A stretch of 64,000 bases of DNA from Gammaproteobacteria bacterium (GCA_041395725.1 JAWKZW010000001.1:3478501-3542500); one strand, 5' to 3'; positions 53,488 to 63,072 are shown, counted from the first letter of the stretch. Translations and numbers: made by a program. Notes: generated by a model from the sequence alone, not told the origin.

Positions 53488-54022
53488 CCCACTGAACAAC
53501 AAAGACAAAAAGGGAATATTACAGCCTGCCAGGGAAGGTGGGCGGATAGCTCTCGGCCTGGTGGAGGTGGATGTGGTACATAAGCGCGAAGGACGGCCTT
53601 ATTACTGCTGGAACGCGGCTGAATTCACAAAGACTCTGACTGGTATTGGGCTTATTGTGGCTCTCAGTGTGCCGCCTACTCACCAAACTGGACAGCAACC
53701 TACTTTGGAGATATCTTTTGTTTTACCTCTAAGCCCGCAGCGTCCACCCGGGTGAGAGTCAGCAGTTGTCTCAACCGGTCGATGCTTACCGCCTTGCCTG
53801 GGGATGTTGTATTATCAGATTGACGAGGGATCTTGAACTGCGTTTTCTGCTCCTGCACGGATTGCCAGCAGTAGCAGGGGCAAGTCAACCGGGCTTGGCT
53901 GACCACAGGCGGTAAACCCGGTGCAGGCTGCCCTGAAAGCTGACATGAACAGGAGCTTGCACGTCAATCCGGCTTCTCTTTTGAGAACACCTTTCCCTGA
54001 AAACAAAAAGCTGGGCAGTACT
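53488..54022. other. 535-base region upstream of the PPC/metalloprotease gene
   Basis: No intact gene is recognised. On the minus strand 53700-53830 the frame AVSIDRLRQLLTLTRVDAAG followed by LEVKQKISPK looks protein-like and may be the end of another decayed transposase, but I cannot name it. The promoter of the large gene at 54023 must lie here; the frame of that gene extends upstream to 53921 with residues unlike the rest of the protein. Confidence 0.4.
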
Positions 54023-57000
54023 ATGTCAACCCAGATTGAAGACAGTATCAACGGGGTCACCGTGCCAGGCGGTGACGTCGGTGACAACGCCCCGGAAATA
54101 GGCTATGACGGTCCCGGGGGTGGCGTGGTTACCGGCTCCGCCGGGTTCGACACGGATGACGCTGATTTCTTTCGCATAGTCCCGGCGGCCAGCGGCGAGC
54201 TTTCCGTCGTGCTGTCAGGACTGGATGACGACCTGGATCTGCATCTCGGTGACGCCGTCGGCGAACTGCTCAGCTCAAGCATCAACATTGACTCGGCCGA
54301 TGAAAGCATCACCTACCAGGTGTCGGCAGGCGCGACCTATTTCCTGGTGGTCAGCCCCTGGGAAGACGCCGAATCACACTACACCCTGACCGTGGAGGGT
54401 CCCACCGGCACGTCCGGCGGCGGATATGGAGGCGGAGCCACAGGGGCGGATGATGTCATCAACGGCATTCCCGTTCCCGGGGGTGATGTTGTTGACGATG
54501 CCCCGGCAATCCGCTTTGGCGGTCCCGGGGGTGGCGTGGTTACCGGCTCCACCGGGTTCGGGACAGACGAGTCGGATTTCTTTCGACTCATCCCCGGGAC
54601 CAGCGGTCAGATTTCCGTCTATCTAAGCGGGCTGAGCGATGACCTGGACGTGGTGCTGGGCGACGTCTACGGTGAGGTGCTGACCTCGAGTATTCAGGAC
54701 GGCACGGCCGGCGAAAGCTTCACCTACGAAGTAGCGGCTGGTCAGACCTACTTCCTGCTGGTCAGCCCGTGGATTGATGCTCAGTCGGACTATACCCTGA
54801 CCGTAGAGGAATCCGCCGGCGGACCGGGAGTGAACGAGGTGATCAACGGCATCACCGTTGCCGGAGGCGATGCCGGTGATAATGCCCCGGTAATCGACTA
54901 TGACGGTCCAGAAGGTGGCATCGTGACCGGCGCCACCGGGTTCGGGGCGGACCAGTCGGATCTTTTCAGTATTGTTCCGGCAGCCAGCGGTGATCTGTCG
55001 GTTTTTCTTACCGGGATGAGCGACGACCTGGACCTGTTATTGACCGACCCGTTCGGTGAATTTCTCTCGACCAGTTTCAATATCGGCACTGCCAGCGAAA
55101 GTCTCACCTACGCCGTGACGGCCGGCGAGACCTACCTGCTGTGGGTCAGTCCCTGGGAAGAGGCCGCATCAGCCTACACGCTGAATGTCGAGGGACCCAT
55201 CGGCGGTTCCGGGGGTGGTTACACCGGGGCAGAAGACTTCATCAACGGCGTCGCCGTGCCCGGGGGTGATGTTGGTGACGACGCACCGGTAATCGGCTTA
55301 GAAGGTCCCGGGGGTGGCGTGGTGATCGGCTCCACCGGGTTCGGTACGGACGAATCGGATTTTTTCCGTCTCGTTCCCACCAGCAGCGGGGAGCTTGCCA
55401 TTCTCCTCACCGGGCTGAGTGACGACCTGGACCTGGTGCTGGGGGATTCCACCGGAGAAACGCTCACCGTCAGTGCCAATGTCGGTGCCATTGACGAAAC
55501 CATTACGTACCAGGTGACGGCTGGCGAGACTTATTTCCTGCTGGTCACTCCCTGGGAAGGTGCCAGGTCAGACTACGTGCTGGAGGTGGATGGATTGGCC
55601 ACGGGACTGGATGACGTCGGTGATTCCGCAGCCACGGCCGGCACACTGAATGTTGGTGGCTTCGTGGAAGGCGTTATTGACCCAACCCTTGACCAGGACT
55701 GGTTTGCCGTCGACTTGATCCAGGGCCGAAGGTACCGGATCGACCTGGAAGGCAGTTCCACGTCGGCGGGCACGCTGTCGGACCCGATTTTTTTCGGGGT
55801 CTACGATGCAGCACAGAACGTCATACCCGGGAGCCTCGATGACGACGGCGGTGAGCTGCTGAACAGCCGCATCGAATTCTCCGCCCCGCAGACCGGTACT
55901 TATTTTCTGGCGGCGGGGGCGTATGCCGGTTCCACGGGTTCGTACCGACTCGGCATTGTGGACATCGACAACGTTGTCGATGATTTCGGCAACACCGCAT
56001 CCACCGCGGGCCTGATCACACCGGGCAAGGTTGCCCTGGGCGAAATCGAGACCACGCAGGATACGGACTGGTTTGCCGTTGAACTGAAAGGTGGACGAAC
56101 ATACCGGATCGATCAGGAAGGCAGTTCGACCTCCGCCGGCACCCTGTCCGATCCGCTGTTTATCGGCATCTACGACGCCAACCAGGTGTTCATCGCCAGT
56201 ACCGGCAATGACGATGGCGGCCAGCAGTTGAACAGCAGGACGGTGTTCACCGCCCCGGTGAACGGGACCTACTACCTGGAGGCAGGTGCATTCAGTGGTA
56301 GAACCGGCACCTACCAGCTCAGCATCGTGGACGTGGAAGGGGCCGTTGACGACTACGGCATTACCACGTCCACTGCCGGTACTGTCGTCATCGGGGAGAT
56401 TGCCAAGGGGGAAATCGAAACGGCGGAAGACCGGGACTGGTTTGCCATCGAACTCCAGGGCGGGCGCACTTACCGGATCGACCTGGAGGGCCGTCCCACG
56501 TCGGCAGGCACTTTGCCGGACCCGCTGTTCTACGGTATTTACGATATGGCGGGGGAGCTGATACTGGGCACCGCGAATGACGATGGCGGTGAATCGCTGA
56601 ACAGCAGGCTGGAGTTTACCGTAGCGGAAACCGGCACGTACTTCCTTGAGGCCGGTGCCTACGAGCTTGGCATCGGTACCTACAATCTTACCGTTGCCGA
56701 TGTCTCGCCCACCATTTCAACATCAGAATACAACCTGGTGATCGATTTCGACGGTGACCTGCACTACCTGCCGTATTTTGAACAGGCTCTGCTCCGCTGG
56801 GCCCAGGTAATTACCGGCGACGTGGCGGATGTTATCCACCCGGGAACCGGTGAACTGATCGACGATATCATCATCAGCGCAAGCGTCGTGGCCATAGACG
56901 GGCTCGGGGGAACCCTGGGCTATGCCGGTCCCGAACGGGTACGGCCGGAAAATGCCCTGCCCTACCAGGGCGCCATGTTTTTTGACGTCGCCGATTTCGC

Positions 57001-58489
57001 CGATCTGGAAAAGCAGGGCATCATCGTGGAGACCATCCTGCACGAGATGGCTCACGTGCTGGGATTCAACAGCCACACGTTTCAGCAGCTTGGGTTGATC
57101 GATGGCTTCAGCTTTATCGGGGAGTCCGCCGTCGCGGCCTACGCGGACCTGATTGGCGACAGCACGGTGGACCGGGTTCCCCTGGAGGATGGCGGCGGAG
57201 CCGGCACGGCACTGGGTCACTGGGAAGAGGATATTTTCGCCAATGAATTGATGACCGGCTACACCAACAGCCCGCCAATGCCGCTGAGCATTCTTACCAT
57301 CGCCGCTTTTGCCGACCTGGGCTACGAGGTTGATTTTTCTTCCGCGGACAACTACCAGGTATCCGGTTCGTCAAGTCTGGTCGGGGCGCTTTCCGCCAAT
57401 CCGGACGCCAGTCCATATGCAGCTACTGTCGCCATGCTGCAGGCCGGTACCGGAAGCCTGGTCAGGGCCATCACCGCAGGTTTTTCGGGCAGCGTGTACA
57501 CCTACAGTGATGTCACCGGCCTGAACCTGTCCGCCGGCATCGATCAGAAAGAACTGCTTGGCGCTGTAGTCAGCGCCGATGAGAACACGATCTACTTTGT
57601 CGATACGTCCACGGACAGCAGTCGACTGGTGAGGTTTTCCGGAAACTTCCAGAAAAACAGTCCCGACGACCTGTTCAATGTTAAGGGTACCGTGGATGAA
57701 ATCGCCTTTCTCACTGGGAATTTTGCCGTATTGACCTCGCTGCGGTATGAAACCCCGCAAGACGTTGACCTGGTGGTCAGCGACTGGCGTCGCGATTTTC
57801 TGGATGGCGACAACCAGATACAGGTGGTATCGGTACAACCCACCAATGATACCGTCGCTGCCGGTGACGGCGATGACTACGTGGATCTGGGTGCCGGCAA
57901 TGACGTCTTCATCGACGGACCCGGCAATGACAGCTACACGGGCGGGTCGGGCATCGACGCCGTGGTCTACGCAGGACAGTCGGCTGACTTTACCGTGAGC
58001 CCGGAGGACAGTCAGGCCACCGTCGTCGACGGCACCGGCCTGCACGGCAGCGATCACCACTCGGGCATCGAACGCGTGCTGTTCGATGACATCGCCCTGG
58101 CCTTCGATCTGGACGGCAACGCCGGCGATGTGGTCAAACTGCTGGGGGTACTACTGGGTGGCAACAACTGGTACAACCGCGAATTTCTCGGTATCGGCCT
58201 GGACCTGCTGGACAATTCCGGCTTGGGTCTCGCCGAGCTTACAGAGCTTGGCATGCAGGCCGTGCTGGGTCCGGATACCGACGATGTCGCGCTGATCAGC
58301 CTGTTGTACACCAACCTGGTGGGCGTCGAACCCGATGCCCATGCCATCGACACGTATGTCGCCCTGCTGGAAAACGACACCTACTCCAGCCTGGGCCTGA
58401 CCCTGGAGGCCATGGAACACCCGCTTAACCATGACAATGTCGGCCTGGACATGCTGGCGGTAACCGGCGTTGAATATTTCGTTATCTGA
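54023..58489 (+). CDS. giant secreted protein: PPC-like repeats, leishmanolysin-like metalloprotease, RTX motif
   Basis: 1488 residues from ATG 54023 (MSTQIEDSINGV); the frame opens earlier at 53921. Four type-A repeats of about 130 residues (residues 5-528; INGVTVPGGDVGDNAP, GFGTDESDFFRL, AGETYFLLVSPW) precede three type-B PPC repeats (about 528-895; DWFAVELKGGRTYRID, STSAGTLSDP, NDDGG). Residues about 900-1110 hold a zinc site, HEMAHVLGFN (His1007, Glu1008, His1011), with a likely third ligand His1066 in GHWEED before ANELMTGYTN and LTIAAFADLGYEVD, the M8 leishmanolysin pattern. An RTX-type AGDGDDYVDLGAGNDVF follows near 1279, then a DUF4214-like helical tail. No Sec signal; very Asp/Gly-rich. 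Type I secretion is inferred from the RTX motif; no transporter genes are nearby. Confidence 0.85.
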   Translation: MSTQIEDSINGVTVPGGDVGDNAPEIGYDGPGGGVVTGSAGFDTDDADFFRIVPAASGELSVVLSGLDDDLDLHLGDAVGELLSSSINIDSADESITYQVSAGATYFLVVSPWEDAESHYTLTVEGPTGTSGGGYGGGATGADDVINGIPVPGGDVVDDAPAIRFGGPGGGVVTGSTGFGTDESDFFRLIPGTSGQISVYLSGLSDDLDVVLGDVYGEVLTSSIQDGTAGESFTYEVAAGQTYFLLVSPWIDAQSDYTLTVEESAGGPGVNEVINGITVAGGDAGDNAPVIDYDGPEGGIVTGATGFGADQSDLFSIVPAASGDLSVFLTGMSDDLDLLLTDPFGEFLSTSFNIGTASESLTYAVTAGETYLLWVSPWEEAASAYTLNVEGPIGGSGGGYTGAEDFINGVAVPGGDVGDDAPVIGLEGPGGGVVIGSTGFGTDESDFFRLVPTSSGELAILLTGLSDDLDLVLGDSTGETLTVSANVGAIDETITYQVTAGETYFLLVTPWEGARSDYVLEVDGLATGLDDVGDSAATAGTLNVGGFVEGVIDPTLDQDWFAVDLIQGRRYRIDLEGSSTSAGTLSDPIFFGVYDAAQNVIPGSLDDDGGELLNSRIEFSAPQTGTYFLAAGAYAGSTGSYRLGIVDIDNVVDDFGNTASTAGLITPGKVALGEIETTQDTDWFAVELKGGRTYRIDQEGSSTSAGTLSDPLFIGIYDANQVFIASTGNDDGGQQLNSRTVFTAPVNGTYYLEAGAFSGRTGTYQLSIVDVEGAVDDYGITTSTAGTVVIGEIAKGEIETAEDRDWFAIELQGGRTYRIDLEGRPTSAGTLPDPLFYGIYDMAGELILGTANDDGGESLNSRLEFTVAETGTYFLEAGAYELGIGTYNLTVADVSPTISTSEYNLVIDFDGDLHYLPYFEQALLRWAQVITGDVADVIHPGTGELIDDIIISASVVAIDGLGGTLGYAGPERVRPENALPYQGAMFFDVADFADLEKQGIIVETILHEMAHVLGFNSHTFQQLGLIDGFSFIGESAVAAYADLIGDSTVDRVPLEDGGGAGTALGHWEEDIFANELMTGYTNSPPMPLSILTIAAFADLGYEVDFSSADNYQVSGSSSLVGALSANPDASPYAATVAMLQAGTGSLVRAITAGFSGSVYTYSDVTGLNLSAGIDQKELLGAVVSADENTIYFVDTSTDSSRLVRFSGNFQKNSPDDLFNVKGTVDEIAFLTGNFAVLTSLRYETPQDVDLVVSDWRRDFLDGDNQIQVVSVQPTNDTVAAGDGDDYVDLGAGNDVFIDGPGNDSYTGGSGIDAVVYAGQSADFTVSPEDSQATVVDGTGLHGSDHHSGIERVLFDDIALAFDLDGNAGDVVKLLGVLLGGNNWYNREFLGIGLDLLDNSGLGLAELTELGMQAVLGPDTDDVALISLLYTNLVGVEPDAHAIDTYVALLENDTYSSLGLTLEAMEHPLNHDNVGLDMLAVTGVEYFVI

Positions 58490-58698
58490 CCTGTCAGGAT
58501 GACCAACTGTTTTCGACTTTCTTTACTTTCACTGTTGATTTGCAGGCAATTTTGACCCCAGCAATTGCATTTAAATTTGACCCTTCAAATCTATCTGAAT
58601 CACTCCAAACCATTAGTACTTAGTGGTTCAACTATTCAATGCTAATAGGGTTGGTAGTGGGTCAATTGACCATGCAATTCAACACGCTGCTGGTCAGT

Positions 58699-58736
58699 AA
58701 GTCAGGGTAATATGATCAAGTCAGGGTAATATGATC
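58699..58736. repeat. 19-base tandem duplication
   Basis: AAGTCAGGGTAATATGATC occurs twice head to tail (58699-58717 and 58718-58736) in the convergent gap between the metalloprotease gene and cysH. Identical copies imply a recent event. No function evident; the 279-base gap otherwise shows nothing recognisable. Confidence 0.85.
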
Positions 58737-58768
58737 GTCGCAACCGAGTTACACTGCCGGCATCCCAA

Positions 58769-59479
58769 TCAGTAATGTAAACCGCACTCTGTCTTTGGCT
58801 TACCGGCCCAACGTCCACTCCTGCCTTCTCCGGGTACGGTGCAATGGGTACATCCTATAGAAGAAAACCCCTCTGACACCAATGGATGAAAGGGCAGGTT
58901 GTGCTCGGCGATGTAGGCGTCCCGCTCTTCCCTGGAGACATCCATCATGGGATTGAATTTGATAATCCCCCGCCGTTCTTCAAAGACTTCCAGTCGCGAG
59001 CGGTGATCCGTCTGCCAGCGCATCAGGCTGGAGACCCAGACGTGGTAGTTGAGCTTGATGGACTCAAGAGGTTGTACCTTGTTTATGGAACAACAATAGT
59101 CCGGGTCAGATTCGTAAAGTTTGTTCTTTACACTCCACTCATGCTGGTAATCGTCACCACGCAGGTCCTGGACTTTGAGGTTAAACCGGTTGATCAACTC
59201 ATCTCTATAGGCAAGGGTCTGAGGGAAATGAAAACCAGTGTCAACGAAGCTGATTGGTTGATCGGGGCGGATACTTGCAATGATATGTAAAAAATAGGCC
59301 GAGGTAGCGGCAAATGACGAAGTGACCAGCACTTTATCTGCGGGAAAGTCCTGGTACAGCCGACGGATCCGCTCATCGAATTTCAGTGGGGCATAATTCG
59401 CGTTCAGCGCTGCAATCTCATCGGCGTTGAGTCCGGCACTGCTATTGCTGGACAAGACGTTGTCGGTACTTGCCATCAT
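58769..59479 (-). CDS. cysH: adenylyl-/phosphoadenylyl-sulfate reductase, Fe-S type
   Basis: 236 residues; reduces activated sulfate to sulfite for cysteine synthesis. The PP-loop-like VLVTSSFAATSAYFLHII binds the nucleotide, FVDTGFHFPQTL and DYCCSINKVQPL follow, and the tail is KTECGLHY with the catalytic Cys. Cysteines in the CC pair (DYCCS) and the C-x-x-C (GCTHC) are the [4Fe-4S] ligands that mark APS-reducing CysH (plant and Pseudomonas type), unlike E. coli PAPS reductase. The AT-rich stretch upstream (59540-59600) probably holds its promoter. Confidence 0.93.
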   Translation of the reverse strand: MMASTDNVLSSNSSAGLNADEIAALNANYAPLKFDERIRRLYQDFPADKVLVTSSFAATSAYFLHIIASIRPDQPISFVDTGFHFPQTLAYRDELINRFNLKVQDLRGDDYQHEWSVKNKLYESDPDYCCSINKVQPLESIKLNYHVWVSSLMRWQTDHRSRLEVFEERRGIIKFNPMMDVSREERDAYIAEHNLPFHPLVSEGFSSIGCTHCTVPGEGRSGRWAGKPKTECGLHY

Positions 59480-60097
59480 CTTTGAAGCCCCCTAAATATA
59501 CTGGACTGCGGAGCTTAGCGCATATCAGAATTAACTCAAAAGAATAAAAAATAAATATATAATTCAATTTAGTTATATGAAGAAATTGATATTCCACCAA
59601 ATTCACTGTGGAAAAAGCACTTCTGCTGACAGAGGAAATAAAACTGCCAATAATATTCTGCTGTTTGAGTCCTTGCTTGATTGACCCGCTTCTCGACGTT
59701 CTGACATCGCATTGTTGACCGTCAACAGGGTCCAGGTATCCAGCAGCTCCAGCGGGCTTGAGAGGGTAATATAAAAAACATTCAGAGCTGGATGATGCGG
59801 CTCTGCAGATCAGCACAATCAACCCACTACCGAAATAGCCTGGCAAAACCGACCAGGGATAATTGTGAGAGTTTCACGCGTTATGCTGACATGCCGGTGA
59901 TTGGTGGTAAAAAATCCGGGAAGCCTCTGTATTTTCTCGCAAGTCGCCCTCAGCCCTTCGCAGCCAAGGCGGGCGCTGGATCACCTGAACGGTGCAGTCA
60001 TGATGAAAGTGGGTGAGTTAAACAGGGTGGGGCATGCGATTGTGCAAATCGAAACGCCAGGGCAACGTGACAGCATTTCTGGGGGATTCTAATCCCC
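59480..60097. other. 618-base region upstream of cysH
   Basis: The part next to cysH (59520-59610) is strongly AT-rich, with TATATAATTCAA-type sequences, consistent with a promoter. The rest holds only short overlapping ORFs on both strands without recognisable similarity. No RNA gene was identified. Confidence 0.45.
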
Positions 60098-60400
60098 TTA
60101 CTGCCACGGAATGCAGCGAAATCTGACTTCAACCCGGGGAAAATTCCCCGGAATGTAGGGCCGGTCGGATTCGGCCTGCTCCAATATTTCTGCAGAAGAC
60201 CCGTAGCTTTCACAATAAGCGGAGGCGTCCTGTTGGGCTGCAGTTGTCAAGCCGTCGAGTCCCAAACGAATTGTTCTGGCTGTTTTTTCGATCAGATAGG
60301 TGTCGGCTCCCACCTGAACGACGTCCGGGCTTGAGGCGCATCCTGCCATAGCCAGGCAAGCTGTCAGGAGGATAAATTGCAGTGGTATGGGATGCTTCAT
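60098..60400 (-). CDS. small hypothetical lipoprotein
   Basis: A 100-residue protein starting MKHPIPLQFILLTACLAMAG, with lipobox LAMAGC: Cys21 would be lipidated after export. The frame also opens 45 bases earlier, but that would put a non-signal segment in front. The mature part is short (VQVGADTYLIEKTARTIRLG) and has two cysteines (YCESYG, FRCIPW). Predicted outer- or inner-membrane lipoprotein of unknown role; no family recognised. Confidence 0.7.
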   Translation of the reverse strand: MKHPIPLQFILLTACLAMAGCASSPDVVQVGADTYLIEKTARTIRLGLDGLTTAAQQDASAYCESYGSSAEILEQAESDRPYIPGNFPRVEVRFRCIPWQ

Positions 60401-60473
60401 TGATTTCGAATGATAATCCACGAATCTGTGCATTGCACGCAACATACTGTGGATAAGGTCGCTGATTGATGCT

Positions 60474-60779
60474 CTAGGAGTTTTCTGATGCCTGTGTGTA
60501 TTTCTGAGAAGCCGGCCGGAATTTCGCTTGCCAGGTTTCTTCAGTGCCCTTCAGGGGTATCAGCCTTACCCCTGGTGATTCTATTTGCTGCATGGCCGCC
60601 TCTTCGAAGGCGCAGTCAATCGGGCCGGTTGCTGACAGGCACCAGACAGCATCAGGAACAGAAAGTTTGTTTAGCCGGCTTCCGACCCATAGCTGGGGCC
60701 CTGCGAAAATATTTTTAGCACGTAACTGCCACTGCACTCTGGGCTGGAGATAGGCTGTAAAAAATAAATATTTCAGCAT
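60474..60779 (-). CDS. hypothetical ORF, doubtful
   Basis: A 101-codon ORF on the minus strand (contains VPDAVWCLSATGPIDCAFEE and LIPLKGTEETWQAKF). Its composition is protein-like and it runs the same way as the lipoprotein gene, starting upstream of it, but no family is recognised and plus-strand ORFs of similar length overlap it. The start codon is uncertain. Listed for completeness. Confidence 0.3.
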   Translation of the reverse strand: MLKYLFFTAYLQPRVQWQLRAKNIFAGPQLWVGSRLNKLSVPDAVWCLSATGPIDCAFEEAAMQQIESPGVRLIPLKGTEETWQAKFRPASQKYTQASENS

Positions 60780-61044
60780 GTTATAAGCAAAATGTGCGAG
60801 ATTGCCTTAATAGCGTCATCGTTTGCAGTCGATAGGATTCCTGGGCTGGCTATAGGCGTTCGGGATAAAAGCCTCAGGGGGGGTGGTTACGTCCTTGTAA
60901 CCCGATAGCGATCCCTGCTACTGGAGTACTTTAGGTGGCGAATGGGCGCGGAAACAGATTGCAATGGGTTGTCGGATGGGTGTCGCTACAACAGTCTGCG
61001 CAAGGGCGTGCCGGGCGACAAAGCTTGTGGGTTTATTTGAGCTG

Positions 61045-61965
61045 CTACAGCGGCTCGGCAGCGGTCTGTTTTTTGTACTGCTCAGCGTCTATGTTGTATT
61101 TGCTGAGACGCTTGTTCAGGGTTGAAGGGGGAACTCCGAGAATTTCGGCGGCGGTTTTTTGTTGTCCGTCTGTAAGTTTGAGCGCCTCCTGAATTCTGAT
61201 TTTTTCAATTTCCCTGAATATCACTTCCAGTGGTGCATTACGATCCATTTTCATGATCGCCAGCAGGGACTTCAGTTTGGTGGACAGCCAGAACAGGTTG
61301 CCATTGGTATGCAGTAGCATCATGTAAAGAAATAGCAGCGTGGCAATCGGCAAGCTGATCACCGACGAGGAGTTAAACCCCAGAAGCCGCAGGCCGAGTA
61401 CACCTACCGCCACGGCCATGACCGGTGAGAGAGCCTGCAGGGTTACCCGGGCGTTCTGCCGGACTTCCAGGTCGGTATTGTTGCGGTAATGGTAGAGGAG
61501 ATGCGCTACGGCGAATGCACCACAGAGCAGGACAAAGCCCATGGCGACCCAGTAGAGAGGACCGGGTTCTGTGATGACCGACCAGCCGATAAACTGAAAT
61601 CCGGTTACCACCTGATTGCTCATGTAGGTCAGCGTAAGCAGCGTCGCGGCCAGGTACAGAGCCAGGCGGCCCTGACGGAACCAGGCAGAATTAGTAAGGG
61701 CCAGGGCGAAAACAGCAACTGACGTAAATGTATAAAAAAGCGAGATCATGTAGAAATGAATAAAAAATTCACCCAGGCTGTTAGATTTCAGGTAGGTGAA
61801 ATAGCCCAGAAACTCGGCGGCGTTCTGCAGCACGAAACAAAGACAGACAACTACGAAAGCTTGGGAGGCCCGGTTTTTAATCTCAATGTTAAATAGAATC
61901 GCGCTTTTCAGTGCGAATGCAATGGCGGCAAAGGTGCCCAGGTAAACAGCGATGTCAGGGTTCAT
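61045..61965 (-). CDS. membrane-anchored Fis-type HTH regulator
   Basis: About 306 residues from ATG 61965 (MNPDIAVYLGTFAAI); the frame also opens at TTG 62028. Residues 1-215 contain about seven hydrophobic segments (AFVVVCLCFVLQNAAEFLGY, FYTFTSVAVFALALTNSAWF, LYLAATLLTLTYMSNQVVTG, YWVAMGFVLLCGAFAVAHLL), similar in layout to membrane sensor domains of some histidine kinases. The C-terminus is cytosolic with a Fis/NtrC-type helix-turn-helix: IRIQEALKLTDGQQKTAAEI then LGVPPSTLNKRLSKY. No kinase or receiver domain intervenes. It is 114 bases downstream of a FabH-like gene on the same strand. Confidence 0.75.
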   Translation of the reverse strand: MNPDIAVYLGTFAAIAFALKSAILFNIEIKNRASQAFVVVCLCFVLQNAAEFLGYFTYLKSNSLGEFFIHFYMISLFYTFTSVAVFALALTNSAWFRQGRLALYLAATLLTLTYMSNQVVTGFQFIGWSVITEPGPLYWVAMGFVLLCGAFAVAHLLYHYRNNTDLEVRQNARVTLQALSPVMAVAVGVLGLRLLGFNSSSVISLPIATLLFLYMMLLHTNGNLFWLSTKLKSLLAIMKMDRNAPLEVIFREIEKIRIQEALKLTDGQQKTAAEILGVPPSTLNKRLSKYNIDAEQYKKQTAAEPL

Positions 61966-62079
61966 GGCATTAAGGAAGAAATCTATCTTGTTATTTGTGG
62001 GATAGGATTCTATGCGCAATCTCCACAAAATGCCAATCGCTACATTCGGCTATCAGGAAGCTTCCTACAGAGCGGAGCT

Positions 62080-63072
62080 CTAGAGCGAAAGCCCCATAAA
62101 CGTTGCGGCGATACCGCTTCCGGAAGAGCCGATCAGGAGGTTGGTACCAGGCTTGAGACGGCCCTGCTTCTGCATCAGGTCGTAACAGACCGGAATTGTC
62201 GCAGAAGCCAGATTGCCAAGTCTGGGGTAGGTTGCTATCGATTTCTCTTCTCCAACGCCCACTATCTCAAGAGTTTTACGGAAAGGTCGCTCTCCGACCT
62301 GGTGGGGAATAAACTGATCCACGTCATCGGGCGTCCAGCCCAGGGCCTCATAAGCCGGATCGATCAGATCCTTAACCAACTTCAGAGTTACCGCACTGAT
62401 TCTGCCCATGTCCATGACAAAAGAAAGATTGCCCCGATCAATTTTATAGGAGCACAGCTGGTGATGGTCGCTGACAGCACCGGATTTTATCTGTCGAATC
62501 CCTTTGCCCTCATCAGCGGGCCCAAGGACCATGGCCCCGCCGGCATCCCCCACAGTAAATGCGCCGACATGGGTTCTTATATCTGCTGGCCCGAGCTTAT
62601 TGGAGCGGAACAGGTCTACAACTCTGCGCGTCACCTTGCTGGACAATTCGGCTGTAACAACCACGGCGTGGCGGATATCGCCGGTTCGAATCATGGCGTT
62701 GGCCACATGGATACCGCTGACAAAACCGTGACAGGCATTGGCAACGTCGAAACAGATGGACGGGCGCAGTCCCAGCGCCGAGGCGATAATGTGGGCAGTG
62801 GCCGGTTCTGAGCAATCGCGCTCGATGCCACAGTAGATTACCGCGTCGACATCCCGGGGGTTCAGCGTGCTCTCCTGCAGGGCCTTGCGTGCCGCCGGTA
62901 TGGCCAGGTCCGATGGCCTTGAAGAATCCGGTGCCTGCCGGACCTCCGAGATGCCGAGGCTTTTCTCCACCAGCGTGCAATCTTCAAATCGTGCCTGATC
63001 AAGAATATCCCGGGTCAGAATGGTCGATTCGGCCAGCTCGGAACCCACTGAATAGATCTGTGCTGATTGCAT
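62080..63072 (-). CDS. 3-oxoacyl-ACP synthase III family (FabH-like) condensing enzyme
   Basis: 330 residues with the thiolase fold. The active-site triad is visible: Cys114 in FDVANACHGFVSG, His257 in QFIPHQVGERP, and Asn287 in YPRLGNLASATIP. GSSGSGIAATFMG closes the protein. KAS III enzymes condense an acyl-CoA with malonyl-ACP; paralogues with this altered surroundings also serve in quinolone, olefin or polyketide synthesis, so this need not be the housekeeping FabH, which normally sits with plsX and fabD. The membrane HTH regulator follows downstream; upstream is a 15-base palindrome. Confidence 0.88.
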   Translation of the reverse strand: MQSAQIYSVGSELAESTILTRDILDQARFEDCTLVEKSLGISEVRQAPDSSRPSDLAIPAARKALQESTLNPRDVDAVIYCGIERDCSEPATAHIIASALGLRPSICFDVANACHGFVSGIHVANAMIRTGDIRHAVVVTAELSSKVTRRVVDLFRSNKLGPADIRTHVGAFTVGDAGGAMVLGPADEGKGIRQIKSGAVSDHHQLCSYKIDRGNLSFVMDMGRISAVTLKLVKDLIDPAYEALGWTPDDVDQFIPHQVGERPFRKTLEIVGVGEEKSIATYPRLGNLASATIPVCYDLMQKQGRLKPGTNLLIGSSGSGIAATFMGLSL

